Source of the DNA: UBA10427 sp003500135 | Lineage (GTDB): Bacteria; Bacteroidota; Bacteroidia; Cytophagales; Cyclobacteriaceae | Assembly (NCBI GenBank): GCA_963966275.1 | Contig: CAWZYQ010000095.1 | Span: 1-14,897, forward strand | Direction: 5' to 3' | Length of the DNA: 14,897 bases | Shown here: positions 8,214 through 14,897 of the stretch, one piece after another | Numbering within the stretch: the first letter of the stretch is position 1 | Layout: each line of letters begins with the position of its first letter | Translations under genes and position numbers: made by a program | Notes under the pieces: generated by a model | The model's input: only the letters and a program-made list of their open reading frames with translations | What the model was told of the DNA's origin: nothing | Database searches by the model: none

Positions 8214-9683
8214 TTAAAAATAATACCGGTAATACTGCCATCTGCCACTGGCGCTTACTCCTTCTAGTAATACGCGACCCCTGATTTTAGATAGGATATC
8301 CGTTAACATCTCCGGGTCTTCAATGGAAATCTGGTTAATGGAAACCACCACAAAACCCTCCGGAAGGTTCATTTTTCGAATCAAACCTTCTCGCACTTTT
8401 AAAATTCTTACGCCGTTTTCAACGTCGAGCAGGTCGCGCTCTACTTTGGATAATTTTTCAAAATCAGCCCCTAATTTTCTTGAGCGAAACACCTCTTTAC
8501 GCAATAATTCCGTTGTACCTTCCTCATTGGTGAGTGTGAGCCTTGTGCTTATAAGCTTGTCATTTCTGCGAAGAACCACATTGATCTCATCACCGGGGGA
8601 AAAATAACTCAGCGCTTCTTCAAAAGCAGCGCGAGAGTTGATCTTTTTATTGTTGATCTTCAGTATGACATCACCTCTTTCAATCCCGGATTTCAGGGCG
8701 GCCCCATCGTCACGTACATAGCTGACCACTACTCCTTCAAAGCTATCCAATTCCAGCTTTTTGGCGATGTCCACGTCGATATCCAATACATCGCCACCGA
8801 AAAATGCTTTTTGTACTTTTCCGAAATCAATAATGTCCTGCACCACTTTTTTTACAATATCCGAAGGTACGGCAAATCCGTAACCGGCATAAGAACCGGT
8901 CCTCGAAAGAATGGCGGTATTGATTCCGACCAGTTTTCCATCGCGGTTCACCAATGCACCTCCACTATTGCCGGGGTTGATAGCTGCATCGGTTTGGATG
9001 AATGATTCGATCGGAAAATTACTTTGCAGGATATTTAGCTCACGGCCCTTAGCGCTAACAATTCCTGCGGTCACCGTGGAGGTAAGGTTAAAAGGGTTGC
9101 CTACCGCCAACACCCATTCTCCAACTTCCAAATCTTGCGAACTGGCAAACTGAATCGCCGCCAGATCATTCTCCTCGATTTTTAAAACGGCAAGATCAGT
9201 AGATGGGTCGGTTCCCATCACTTTGGCCGGGTAAGGCCTTTTTTCAATTATTACCTCTATCTGGTCGGCATTGTCCACTACATGATTATTGGTGATAATG
9301 TACCCGTTGCTACTGTAAATAACCCCGGAACCGGAACTAAAACTTTGGCTAATGGAGCCCCCCTGTCCGAAAAACCAATCGAGCCAGGTACTTCCATACC
9401 GGTTTTGGGTAATATTTTTAATATACACCACACTCGGTGTGGCAGCTTGGGATGCTTTTACAAAATCCTCTCCAATCGCACTAATTTGACGGCTCTTAGT
9501 GGCGCGTTTTGCAGCAGGGGGTTGAGAAGTATTTAGTACGCTGTTTTCTTTCTGTTCGTTAACGGCAAGTGTCGTTTGAACATCATTTGAAGCCGGTGCA
9601 ATATTTTGAAGATATAACCAGCTACCGAAAACCCCGGAACCCATTCCTATCAAGATGACAGCAATATATTTCTTCAGGCTCAT
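8214..9683 (-). CDS. htrA: HtrA/Deg-family periplasmic serine protease
   Basis: This is a periplasmic quality-control protease that degrades misfolded envelope proteins. An N-terminal hydrophobic helix (KKYIAVILIGMGSGVFGSWLY) acts as signal or anchor and is followed by a low-complexity Ser/Ala/Asn linker. Numbered from the farthest possible start (TTG at 9698), the trypsin-fold domain spans about 75-290, with the triad H139 (TNNHVVD), D168 (STDLAVLK) and S245 (GNSGGAL) intact. PDZ1 spans about 300-390 (GDVILKINNKKI). A shorter, divergent second PDZ-like region ends the protein (GFVVVSINQISI). I chose ATG at 9683 (MSLKKY); ATG at 9692 and TTG at 9698 are also in frame. The extreme C-terminus is aromatic (RWQYYRYYF). 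The gene is convergent with dnaA and divergent from GH3. The class is certain; DegP-like versus DegQ-like cannot be decided from sequence alone. Confidence 0.96.
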   Translation of the reverse strand: MSLKKYIAVILIGMGSGVFGSWLYLQNIAPASNDVQTTLAVNEQKENSVLNTSQPPAAKRATKSRQISAIGEDFVKASQAATPSVVYIKNITQNRYGSTWLDWFFGQGGSISQSFSSGSGVIYSSNGYIITNNHVVDNADQIEVIIEKRPYPAKVMGTDPSTDLAVLKIEENDLAAIQFASSQDLEVGEWVLAVGNPFNLTSTVTAGIVSAKGRELNILQSNFPIESFIQTDAAINPGNSGGALVNRDGKLVGINTAILSRTGSYAGYGFAVPSDIVKKVVQDIIDFGKVQKAFFGGDVLDIDVDIAKKLELDSFEGVVVSYVRDDGAALKSGIERGDVILKINNKKINSRAAFEEALSYFSPGDEINVVLRRNDKLISTRLTLTNEEGTTELLRKEVFRSRKLGADFEKLSKVERDLLDVENGVRILKVREGLIRKMNLPEGFVVVSINQISIEDPEMLTDILSKIRGRVLLEGVSASGRWQYYRYYF

Positions 9684-9851
9684 AATTCTCATGTACAATT
9701 AGACATCTTCCGATTTTTTAGCAAATACCATGCAATTTAGAAGGACTGACATTTTTACAGGCAAATTATCCCGGAATAAAGTTTTTCAATTTATAGGATC
9801 ATTTCTTTGGTCTTATTGGATCGGAACATACTTTAAATCAAAAAATGCATC

Positions 9852-9880
9852 TTTAACCATCATCTTTTTTATTAGTTTTG
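9852..9880 (+). promoter_or_regulatory. Candidate Bacteroidota-type promoter for the GH3 operon
   Basis: TAGTTTTG at 9873-9880 is a perfect match to the TAnnTTTG -7 element of Bacteroidota. TTTA at 9852-9855, 17 nt upstream, is a partial match to the -33 TTTG element (the usual spacing is somewhat longer). Transcription would then start close to the ATG at 9887, leaving little or no leader. Such short motifs arise by chance in AT-rich DNA. Confidence 0.4.
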
Positions 9881-9886
9881 TGCCTT

Positions 9887-11383
9887 ATGGGCATAAGAAG
9901 CATTTTAAGTAAGCCTTTGGCGGCCTACATGCACTATTACACAAAGCAGTGGGCGTCAAAACCTGTGGTGACTCAGCAGAAAGTTTTTGAAAATCTGATA
10001 GAAAACGGAAGGAAAACCCTTTTTGGTAAAGATCACGATTTTGATGGTATTCGGTCTTATGAAGATTTTAAGCAATGTGTGCCTATTCGTGATTATGAGG
10101 CGCTTTCCGGGTATGTAAACAGAATACTTGAAGGTGAGGCAGATGTGTTGTGGCCCGGAAAACCGAAATATTTTGCCAAAACTTCGGGTACCACCTCAGG
10201 CACCAAGTATATACCCATTACTTCCGATTCCGTGCCCAATCATATCAATAGTGCCAAAAATGCCCTTTTGAGTTATATTCACGAAACCGGAAATGGTGAT
10301 TTTCTGGATGGTAAGCTGATTTTCCTCAGCGGCAGTCCTGAAATGGAGAAAAAAGCAGGCATTCATACCGGTCGGTTATCAGGGATTTCAAACCATCATG
10401 TGCCCGGTTATCTTCGAACCAACCAACTGCCGTCCTATGAAACCAATTGTATTGAAGACTGGGAAACCAAAATTGGTAAAATAGTGGAGGAAACGGTAGA
10501 TCAGGACATGAGGCTGATCTCCGGTATACCGCCATGGGTACAAATGTATTTTGACCTGCTGATTGAAAAAACGGGTAAACCCATCAAAGAAATATTCCCC
10601 AACTTTTCTGTATTTGTTTATGGCGGGGTCAATTTTGAACCCTATCGCGCCAAACTACTCGAATCAATTGGGAAACATATTGACAGCATCGAAACTTATC
10701 CGGCTTCTGAAGGTTTTATTGCCTATCAGGATACACAGGCCAGTAATGGGCTTCTGCTGCTACTCAAGTCGGGTATTTTCTTTGAATTTATTCCCGCCGA
10801 CGAATACTTCAACGAAAATCCGACGCGTTTGAGTATTGGTGAAGTGGAACTGGATAAAAACTATGCCCTGATCATAAACTCCAATGCGGGCCTTTGGGGC
10901 TACTCGATTGGCGATACGGTGAAGTTTGTATCTAAAGATCCTTATAGAATAGTAGTTACCGGTCGAATCAAGCATTTTATTTCCGCTTTTGGTGAACATG
11001 TAATTGGTGAAGAAGTTGAAAAGGCTATGCAGCATGCGATGAAGCAATTTCCGGAAACTGAACTGGTTGAATTTACTGTGGCGCCGAATGTTACACCAGA
11101 AAGTGGCCTGCCTCACCATGAGTGGTACGTTTCATTTGCAAAAAAGCCGTCAGATATGCGAGCTTTCTCTCAGGCTATTGACGAGAAGCTTCAAAAGCTG
11201 AATAGCTATTATGAAGATCTGATCGTTGGAAAAATTTTGAGGCCTCTCGAGCTAATTGACCTTCCTGCGGCAGCTTTCATCGAATACATGAAGTCGCAGG
11301 GGAAACTTGGCGGGCAAAATAAAGTGCCGAGGCTATCAAATGACCGCAAAATAGCGGATGAATTGTTTAACCTTAGGAAATAA
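9887..11383 (+). CDS. GH3-family adenylate-forming enzyme
   Basis: This belongs to the GH3 family, named after plant auxin-responsive acyl-acid amido synthetases. It would activate a carboxylic acid as an acyl-adenylate and probably join it to an amine such as an amino acid. The bacterial substrate is unknown. Numbering from ATG 9887 (498 residues), the ATP/AMP motifs of the superfamily are visible: motif I TSGTTSGTKYIP at 99-110, motif II YPASEG at 271-276, and motif III GYSIGDTVKF at 338-347. The hinge TGRIKHFISAFGEH follows, then the smaller C-terminal domain. Length is typical for the family. A TTG 9 nt upstream (9878) is in frame, but MGIRSILSKPLAAY fits the usual start better. It is the first gene of a tight operon with dxr (9-nt gap) and rseP. 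Family assignment is firm; role is open. Confidence 0.95.
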   Translation: MGIRSILSKPLAAYMHYYTKQWASKPVVTQQKVFENLIENGRKTLFGKDHDFDGIRSYEDFKQCVPIRDYEALSGYVNRILEGEADVLWPGKPKYFAKTSGTTSGTKYIPITSDSVPNHINSAKNALLSYIHETGNGDFLDGKLIFLSGSPEMEKKAGIHTGRLSGISNHHVPGYLRTNQLPSYETNCIEDWETKIGKIVEETVDQDMRLISGIPPWVQMYFDLLIEKTGKPIKEIFPNFSVFVYGGVNFEPYRAKLLESIGKHIDSIETYPASEGFIAYQDTQASNGLLLLLKSGIFFEFIPADEYFNENPTRLSIGEVELDKNYALIINSNAGLWGYSIGDTVKFVSKDPYRIVVTGRIKHFISAFGEHVIGEEVEKAMQHAMKQFPETELVEFTVAPNVTPESGLPHHEWYVSFAKKPSDMRAFSQAIDEKLQKLNSYYEDLIVGKILRPLELIDLPAAAFIEYMKSQGKLGGQNKVPRLSNDRKIADELFNLRK

Positions 11384-11392
11384 AAAAATATT

Positions 11393-12556
11393 TTGGAAGA
11401 AAGTAAAGCCAAAAGAATTGCAATACTAGGGTCAACCGGAAGCATAGGCACACAGGCGCTTGAAGTAGTGGAGGCCAATCCCGGTTTTTTTGAGGTAGAA
11501 GCGCTCACGGCACATAACAATGCCGATCTGCTTATACAGCAATGTGCCCATTTCAGGCCGAATGTGGCTGTAATTGGCCATGAACACCACTATGATAAAG
11601 TATTTTCTGCCCTCGATCCACTGGGAATAAAGGTTTATGCAGGCGCTAAAGCCCTGAATAGTGTCGTCGAAATGGAAACCATTGACCTGGTGCTTACGGC
11701 TTTGGTAGGATATGCCGGTCTTATTCCTACCTACCAGGCCATAAAATCTGGTAAACCCATTGCGCTGGCCAATAAAGAAACGCTCGTAGTGGCCGGCGAC
11801 CTGATTACGCGTACTGCACAGGAAAAAGGCGTGAATATTTATCCGGTTGATTCTGAGCATTCAGCCATTTTTCAGTGTCTTGTGGGCGAGTTTCACAACA
11901 AAATTGAAAAAATCATTCTAACCGCTTCGGGTGGTCCTTTCAGGGGCAAAAAGCGGGAAGATTTATTATCGGTAACAGCCCGGCAGGCTTTAAAGCATCC
12001 TAACTGGGATATGGGCGCCAAGATCACTATCGATTCGGCATCACTAATGAACAAAGGGTTGGAAGTGATAGAAGCCAAATGGCTATTCGGGTTAAAACCT
12101 GAAGAAATTGAGGTGGTGGTGCATCCGCAGTCCATTATCCATTCCATGGTCCAGTTTGAAGATGGTTCAATAAAGGCACAAATGGGGCTGCCGGATATGA
12201 GGTTACCTATTCAGTACGCAATGGCATTCCCGGAGCGCCTTCGAAACGAATTTCCTCGTTTTGATTTCACTAAGTATCCTAACCTTACGTTTGAGCAACC
12301 CGATATCAAAACTTTTCGTAACCTTGGATTCGCTTTTGAGGTTTTAAAAAAGCAAGGCAACGCGGCATGTATACTCAATGCCGCCAATGAAATAGCAGTA
12401 GAACACTTTTTAAAGGAAAATATAGGTTTTTTGGAAATGTCTGATGTAATTGAAAGCTGTTTATCAGCCATTCCTTTTATAAAAACCCCAACTTTAGAAG
12501 ATTATATCGAAACAGATAAAGAAACGAGAATTAAAGCACAAGAATTAGTTAGTTAA
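11393..12556 (+). CDS. dxr: 1-deoxy-D-xylulose 5-phosphate reductoisomerase
   Basis: This cytoplasmic enzyme of the MEP pathway converts 1-deoxy-D-xylulose 5-phosphate and NADPH to 2-C-methyl-D-erythritol 4-phosphate, the first committed step toward isoprenoids such as menaquinone and undecaprenyl phosphate. At 387 residues it has normal length. The NADPH loop GSTGSIG is at 13-19. The ALANKETLVVAGD motif follows, then metal ligands D153 and E155 in PVDSEHSAIFQ, the flexible-loop/active-site segment ASGGPFRG and HPNWDMGAKITIDSASLMNKG, and the third metal ligand E224 (KGLEVIEA). The start is TTG at 11393; no ATG is available before the NADPH loop, and ATT at 11390 is the only other nearby option. 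It lies 9 nt after GH3, and its TAA overlaps the rseP ATG by one base. Identity is essentially certain. Confidence 0.99.
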   Translation: MEESKAKRIAILGSTGSIGTQALEVVEANPGFFEVEALTAHNNADLLIQQCAHFRPNVAVIGHEHHYDKVFSALDPLGIKVYAGAKALNSVVEMETIDLVLTALVGYAGLIPTYQAIKSGKPIALANKETLVVAGDLITRTAQEKGVNIYPVDSEHSAIFQCLVGEFHNKIEKIILTASGGPFRGKKREDLLSVTARQALKHPNWDMGAKITIDSASLMNKGLEVIEAKWLFGLKPEEIEVVVHPQSIIHSMVQFEDGSIKAQMGLPDMRLPIQYAMAFPERLRNEFPRFDFTKYPNLTFEQPDIKTFRNLGFAFEVLKKQGNAACILNAANEIAVEHFLKENIGFLEMSDVIESCLSAIPFIKTPTLEDYIETDKETRIKAQELVS

Positions 12557-13893
12557 TGGAAAGTTTACAGTATTTGGTAATGATAGCCCAATTGATCCTG
12601 GGTTTATCCATTTTAGTTGGCATCCACGAAGCGGGTCACATGGTAGCGGCCAAGTTTTTTGGTATGAGGGTGGAGAAATTTTCAATAGGCTTCCCGCCAA
12701 AAATATTTGCATTCAAAAAAGGCGAAACAGAATATTCAATAGGGGCAATACCATTGGGTGGTTTCGTTAAAATCACCGGTATGGTAGATGAATCGCTGGA
12801 TACGGCAAAACTCAATGAAGAACCAAAACCTTATGAGTTTAGGGCCAAGCCAGCCTGGCAGCGTTTAATCGTGATGCTCGGAGGTATCATCATGAATGTG
12901 ATCACAGGTATTGTAGTTTTCATCATGCTTACCTACATCAATGGCTCAACTTATATCTCAAAAGATGAATTAAACAAAAACGGTATTGTAGCCTATGAGT
13001 TAGGTGAGGAGATTGGACTTAAAACGGGTGATAAAGTGTTAAAAGTGAATGGCCATGACTTCGATCGTTTTACTGAATTGATGAACCCCAATTATCTGCT
13101 GGCCGACAAAAGCTACTACACCATACAACGCAATGGAGAAACGATGGATATCACGATCCCGGGCAACCTCATTGAAGATTTGTCGGACCAGAATTCCAAT
13201 AAAGGATTTATTGATGTGTACCGTCCATTCCTTGTTGACCGGGTGATCAATAAAACAGGGGCTGAAGAAGCCGGTTTAGAGAAAGGTGATAAAATAATTG
13301 AAGTAGCAGGTAATGACGTTCAGTATTTTCATCAGCTAAAAAAAGTTTTGGAAGATAATCGAGGGAAGAAAGTTGATATCAAAGTACTGCGTGGCAAAGA
13401 AAACCAAAAGCAAATTATTTTAACGGACGTTCAGGTATCAGAAGATGCAACGATAGGATTTTACCCTGAATGGCAGCTCAACACTTCCAGTATTGACTAC
13501 ACTTTTGCTGAGGCAATACCGCTTGGTACAAAACGGGCTTTTGAAGTGGTTTGGGTGAATGTGAAAGCTTTTGGAAAAATGTTCAAAGGAGAACTTGATC
13601 CAACCAAATCATTGAGAGGGCCTATTGGCATCTTACAGGAGTTCGGTGGCACCTGGGATTGGACGCGCTTCTGGACACTCACGGGTTTACTGAGCATGGT
13701 ACTGGCGTTTATGAACTTACTTCCCATACCAGCGCTCGATGGTGGCCATGTAACCTTTCTGATATATGAAATTGTTTCAGGCAGAAAGCCTTCCGACCAA
13801 TTCCTTGAAAATGCTCAAAAAGTTGGGATGGTCATTTTACTCATGTTAATGGTCTTTGTCTTTGCCAATGATATTATTAATTTGTTCCCATAG
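12556..13893 (+). CDS. rseP: RseP-type site-2 intramembrane zinc metalloprotease
   Basis: This inner-membrane protease cleaves transmembrane segments, classically of anti-sigma factors after a first periplasmic cut, and also leftover signal peptides. The zinc site HEAGH (residues 24-28) lies in the first transmembrane helix (LILGLSILVGIHEAGHMVAA), and the third-ligand motif NLLPIPALDGGH (N387-H398, D395) lies in a C-terminal helix. Between them are a second helix (LIVMLGGIIMNVITGIVVFIML, about 104-125) and two PDZ domains (about 130-205 and 220-295, for example AGLEKGDKIIEVAG). The last helix is at about 423-438. The 445-residue length is typical. Start ATG overlaps the dxr stop (TAATG), indicating translational coupling. 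It is the last gene of the operon, followed by a strong terminator. An HtrA-type protease sits divergently 5' of the operon. No anti-sigma substrate is encoded in the window. Confidence 0.97.
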   Translation: MESLQYLVMIAQLILGLSILVGIHEAGHMVAAKFFGMRVEKFSIGFPPKIFAFKKGETEYSIGAIPLGGFVKITGMVDESLDTAKLNEEPKPYEFRAKPAWQRLIVMLGGIIMNVITGIVVFIMLTYINGSTYISKDELNKNGIVAYELGEEIGLKTGDKVLKVNGHDFDRFTELMNPNYLLADKSYYTIQRNGETMDITIPGNLIEDLSDQNSNKGFIDVYRPFLVDRVINKTGAEEAGLEKGDKIIEVAGNDVQYFHQLKKVLEDNRGKKVDIKVLRGKENQKQIILTDVQVSEDATIGFYPEWQLNTSSIDYTFAEAIPLGTKRAFEVVWVNVKAFGKMFKGELDPTKSLRGPIGILQEFGGTWDWTRFWTLTGLLSMVLAFMNLLPIPALDGGHVTFLIYEIVSGRKPSDQFLENAQKVGMVILLMLMVFVFANDIINLFP

Positions 13894-13917
13894 AATGATT
13901 TAAAATAAAGGGATATT

Positions 13918-13947
13918 AAAAGGCAGTATAGTATATATTGCCTTTTT
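13918..13947 (+). terminator. Rho-independent terminator after rseP
   Basis: A 13-bp stem with one G-T pair runs from 13918-13930 to 13934-13946 and closes a 3-nt GTA loop. Its core AAAAGGCA pairs with TTGCCTTTT, and a T-run (13943-13947) follows. It begins 25 nt after the rseP stop codon and should end the GH3-dxr-rseP transcript. Confidence 0.88.
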
Positions 13948-14073
13948 AGTTTAATATTATCAAAAAGCATTTATTTGAAGAAATTGATAAGGGTCCAATA
14001 GATAAATGATAAGGGCGGTTAATGTTTATGAAATTTTTTAATTGTAGGCTAAGTTTAATTTTAAGTTTTTGCT

Positions 14074-14662
14074 ATGAAGAAAGTAGAGATCACATTTCTG
14101 ATATTTTTCGTAATTGGTATAATACTAAAACCCTTACTTTTGGTTGGTGGGTCAACAGTGATAGGCCTGGCTTTGAATAGTCTTGCGGTTCTTTATTTTG
14201 TAGCCACCATACCAATAATTCTTAACATACCTTTGAAAAAAACCTTTTCAAAATCGACCTACAAGGGTATAACTCATATCAAAATCATTGGTCTTGTGGC
14301 AATGGGTCATATAATGGCAATACTGACCATTGGTGTTTTATTTAAAAATACTTCAATTGCCCGGTACAGTATCAATGATTGGCATTGGGCTTTTTGGTTT
14401 ATTTGTTTTAACAACTATATCACTTTACAAGTATTTCCGATGTGGGCGACAAAAATTTTAAATGCGCATACTAGCGCGAACTATCCCTGCCATATGAATA
14501 GGGTTCTTTTTTCATAGCATACCAGGTATCAGGTTCATCGAATTCTTTCATCGGGACAACCCGGAGTATATTAAATTATACAAGGGATACCAACGGGAAA
14601 CTAACAATGTGGAGGTATATCAGAAAATGCAAAATGCCCTGTACGATGACATAAAGGAATAG
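14074..14662 (+). pseudogene. Decayed small four-helix membrane protein gene
   Basis: The first 91 codons read as a membrane protein (MKKVEITFLIFFVIGIILKP, then two more hydrophobic helices, ending IGVLFK). That frame then drifts into polar, non-family sequence and stops at 14517. In the next frame, starting at an A5 run (14344-14348), the expected continuation appears: ILQLPGTVSMIGIGLF and a fourth helix, then after TAA at 14459-14461 and TGA at 14495-14497 the C-terminal part SIPGIRFIEFFHRDNPEYIK up to TAG at 14660-14662. Dropping one A gives a 196-codon gene with two internal stops. The layout resembles uncharacterised Bacteroidota membrane proteins of about 200 residues, sometimes called GldL-related; I recall this from memory and the name is not secure. 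One frameshift plus two nonsense changes argues for a real pseudogene rather than a single sequencing error. It stands alone after the rseP terminator. Confidence 0.8.
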
Positions 14663-14864
14663 TTACCATATAGTTCTATTATTATTTTTACCTAATTTAA
14701 ATCAAATGCAAAGTTCTCATAGGAGCGTATTCAAAATAATACGATTTGATAAGACAAGACCTGACGCCTTCTGAGATGGGCCTCAACCCCGGTTAAATGG
14801 GGCCACAGGTTTTTTCGCATGAAATCTTTGGAAATAATTCATCTGAATTAGGCACTTTGTAAAT
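14663..14864. other. Non-coding stretch near the right edge
   Basis: These roughly 200 bp after the pseudogene contain no convincing reading frame. The first 90 bp are AT-rich and featureless. A hairpin with a T-run lies at 14756-14815 and is listed separately. No tRNA or other RNA gene is recognised. Confidence 0.5.
14756..14815 (+). terminator. Possible terminator or structured RNA element
   Basis: AAGACCTG (14756-14763) can pair with CAGGTTTT (14806-14813), including one G-T pair, and a run of six T (14810-14815) follows. Inside, CCCC (14787-14790) can pair with GGGG (14799-14802), or GGCC at 14779-14782 with GGCC at 14801-14804; the two are mutually exclusive. It is GC-rich compared with its surroundings and lies about 95 nt past the pseudogene's last stop. 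It could be that gene's old terminator or the end of a short RNA. Confidence 0.4.
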
Positions 14865-14879
14865 ATGGCTAATATGGCT
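14862..14879 (+). repeat. 9-bp direct tandem repeat (AATATGGCT x2)
   Basis: AATATGGCT occurs twice head to tail at 14862-14870 and 14871-14879. Each copy contains ATGGCT in the same frame, so the repeat may duplicate a start codon (see the partial reading frame beginning at 14865). Confidence 0.7.
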
Positions 14880-14897
14880 AAATGTAGTAAATTAGGG
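14865..14897 (+). CDS. Possible start of a gene running off the window
   Basis: An open frame of 11 codons reads MANMAKCSKLG to the window edge, with ATG at 14865 and again at 14874. The second methionine gives MAKCSKLG, a plausible N-terminus. Nothing identifies a family, and the stretch is too short to distinguish from chance. Confidence 0.2.
   Translation, partial: MANMAKCSKLG

Noticed and set aside
9730..9912. A 60-residue + strand frame between the protease and GH3 genes
   Set aside because: It runs into the GH3 gene by 26 nt, has no recognisable family or convincing signal sequence, and the space is better explained as divergent promoter region.
11209..11520. Overlapping - strand reading frames across the GH3, dxr and CHAT genes
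   Set aside because: They are antisense shadows of strongly supported genes, with no family features of their own.
14341..14350. Programmed -1 frameshift at TTTAAAAA in the small membrane protein gene
   Set aside because: The continuation is in the +1 frame relative to the upstream codons, and two stop codons follow in it, so slippage could not give a full-length product.
14074..14517. Intact 147-residue membrane protein
   Set aside because: The last 56 residues lack the hydrophobic pattern of the first part, while the adjacent frame supplies the missing helix and C-terminus, so the stop at 14517 is out of frame with the original gene.

Overview
The window looks like the chromosome of a Bacteroidota bacterium, most likely of the Cytophagales type. 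This is inferred from moderate-to-low GC, several signal peptides ending in Ala-Gln, no Shine-Dalgarno-like sequences, a TAnnTTTG-type promoter element ahead of the GH3 gene, and the gene content (an exported TPR-CHAT protein, a bacterial GH3 enzyme, and a decayed small membrane protein of a Bacteroidota-type family). I see no prophage, insertion sequence, CRISPR array, tRNA or rRNA.

Layout. Positions 39/63-2145 (+) hold a two-gene unit: a CHASE2-domain membrane sensor with no output domain, then an exported FecR-like protein. A perfect 9-bp hairpin at 2173-2195 separates it from a convergent 1393-residue exported TPR-CHAT (caspase-like) protein at 2238-6419 (-), whose His/Cys dyad is intact. 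The 320-bp region 6420-6739 carries inverted repeats and DnaA-box-like nonamers. It lies between the divergent CHAT gene and dnaA (6740-8161, +). dnaA converges on an HtrA/Deg-type periplasmic serine protease (8214-9683, -). Divergent from that protease is a tight + strand operon, GH3 - dxr - rseP (9887-13893), with gaps of 9 nt and a TAATG overlap, ending at a strong intrinsic terminator (13918-13947). Beyond it, 14074-14662 is a small four-helix-type membrane protein gene broken by one frameshift and two in-frame stop codons. The last 235 bp hold a hairpin with a T-run, a 9-bp tandem repeat and perhaps the first codons of a gene leaving the window.

How the genes fit together. dnaA (replication initiation) and dxr (isoprenoid precursor synthesis) are housekeeping genes. 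RseP (intramembrane protease) and HtrA (periplasmic protease) are the two kinds of enzyme used in envelope-stress proteolysis. The most system-like part is the first 6.4 kb. All three products have their main domains outside the cytoplasm: a CHASE2 ligand-sensing domain, a FecR-like domain, and a TPR scaffold fused to a cysteine-protease-like CHAT domain. This suggests, by context only, an extracytoplasmic sensing-to-proteolysis module. The clearest sequence-level anomaly is the pseudogene near the right end.
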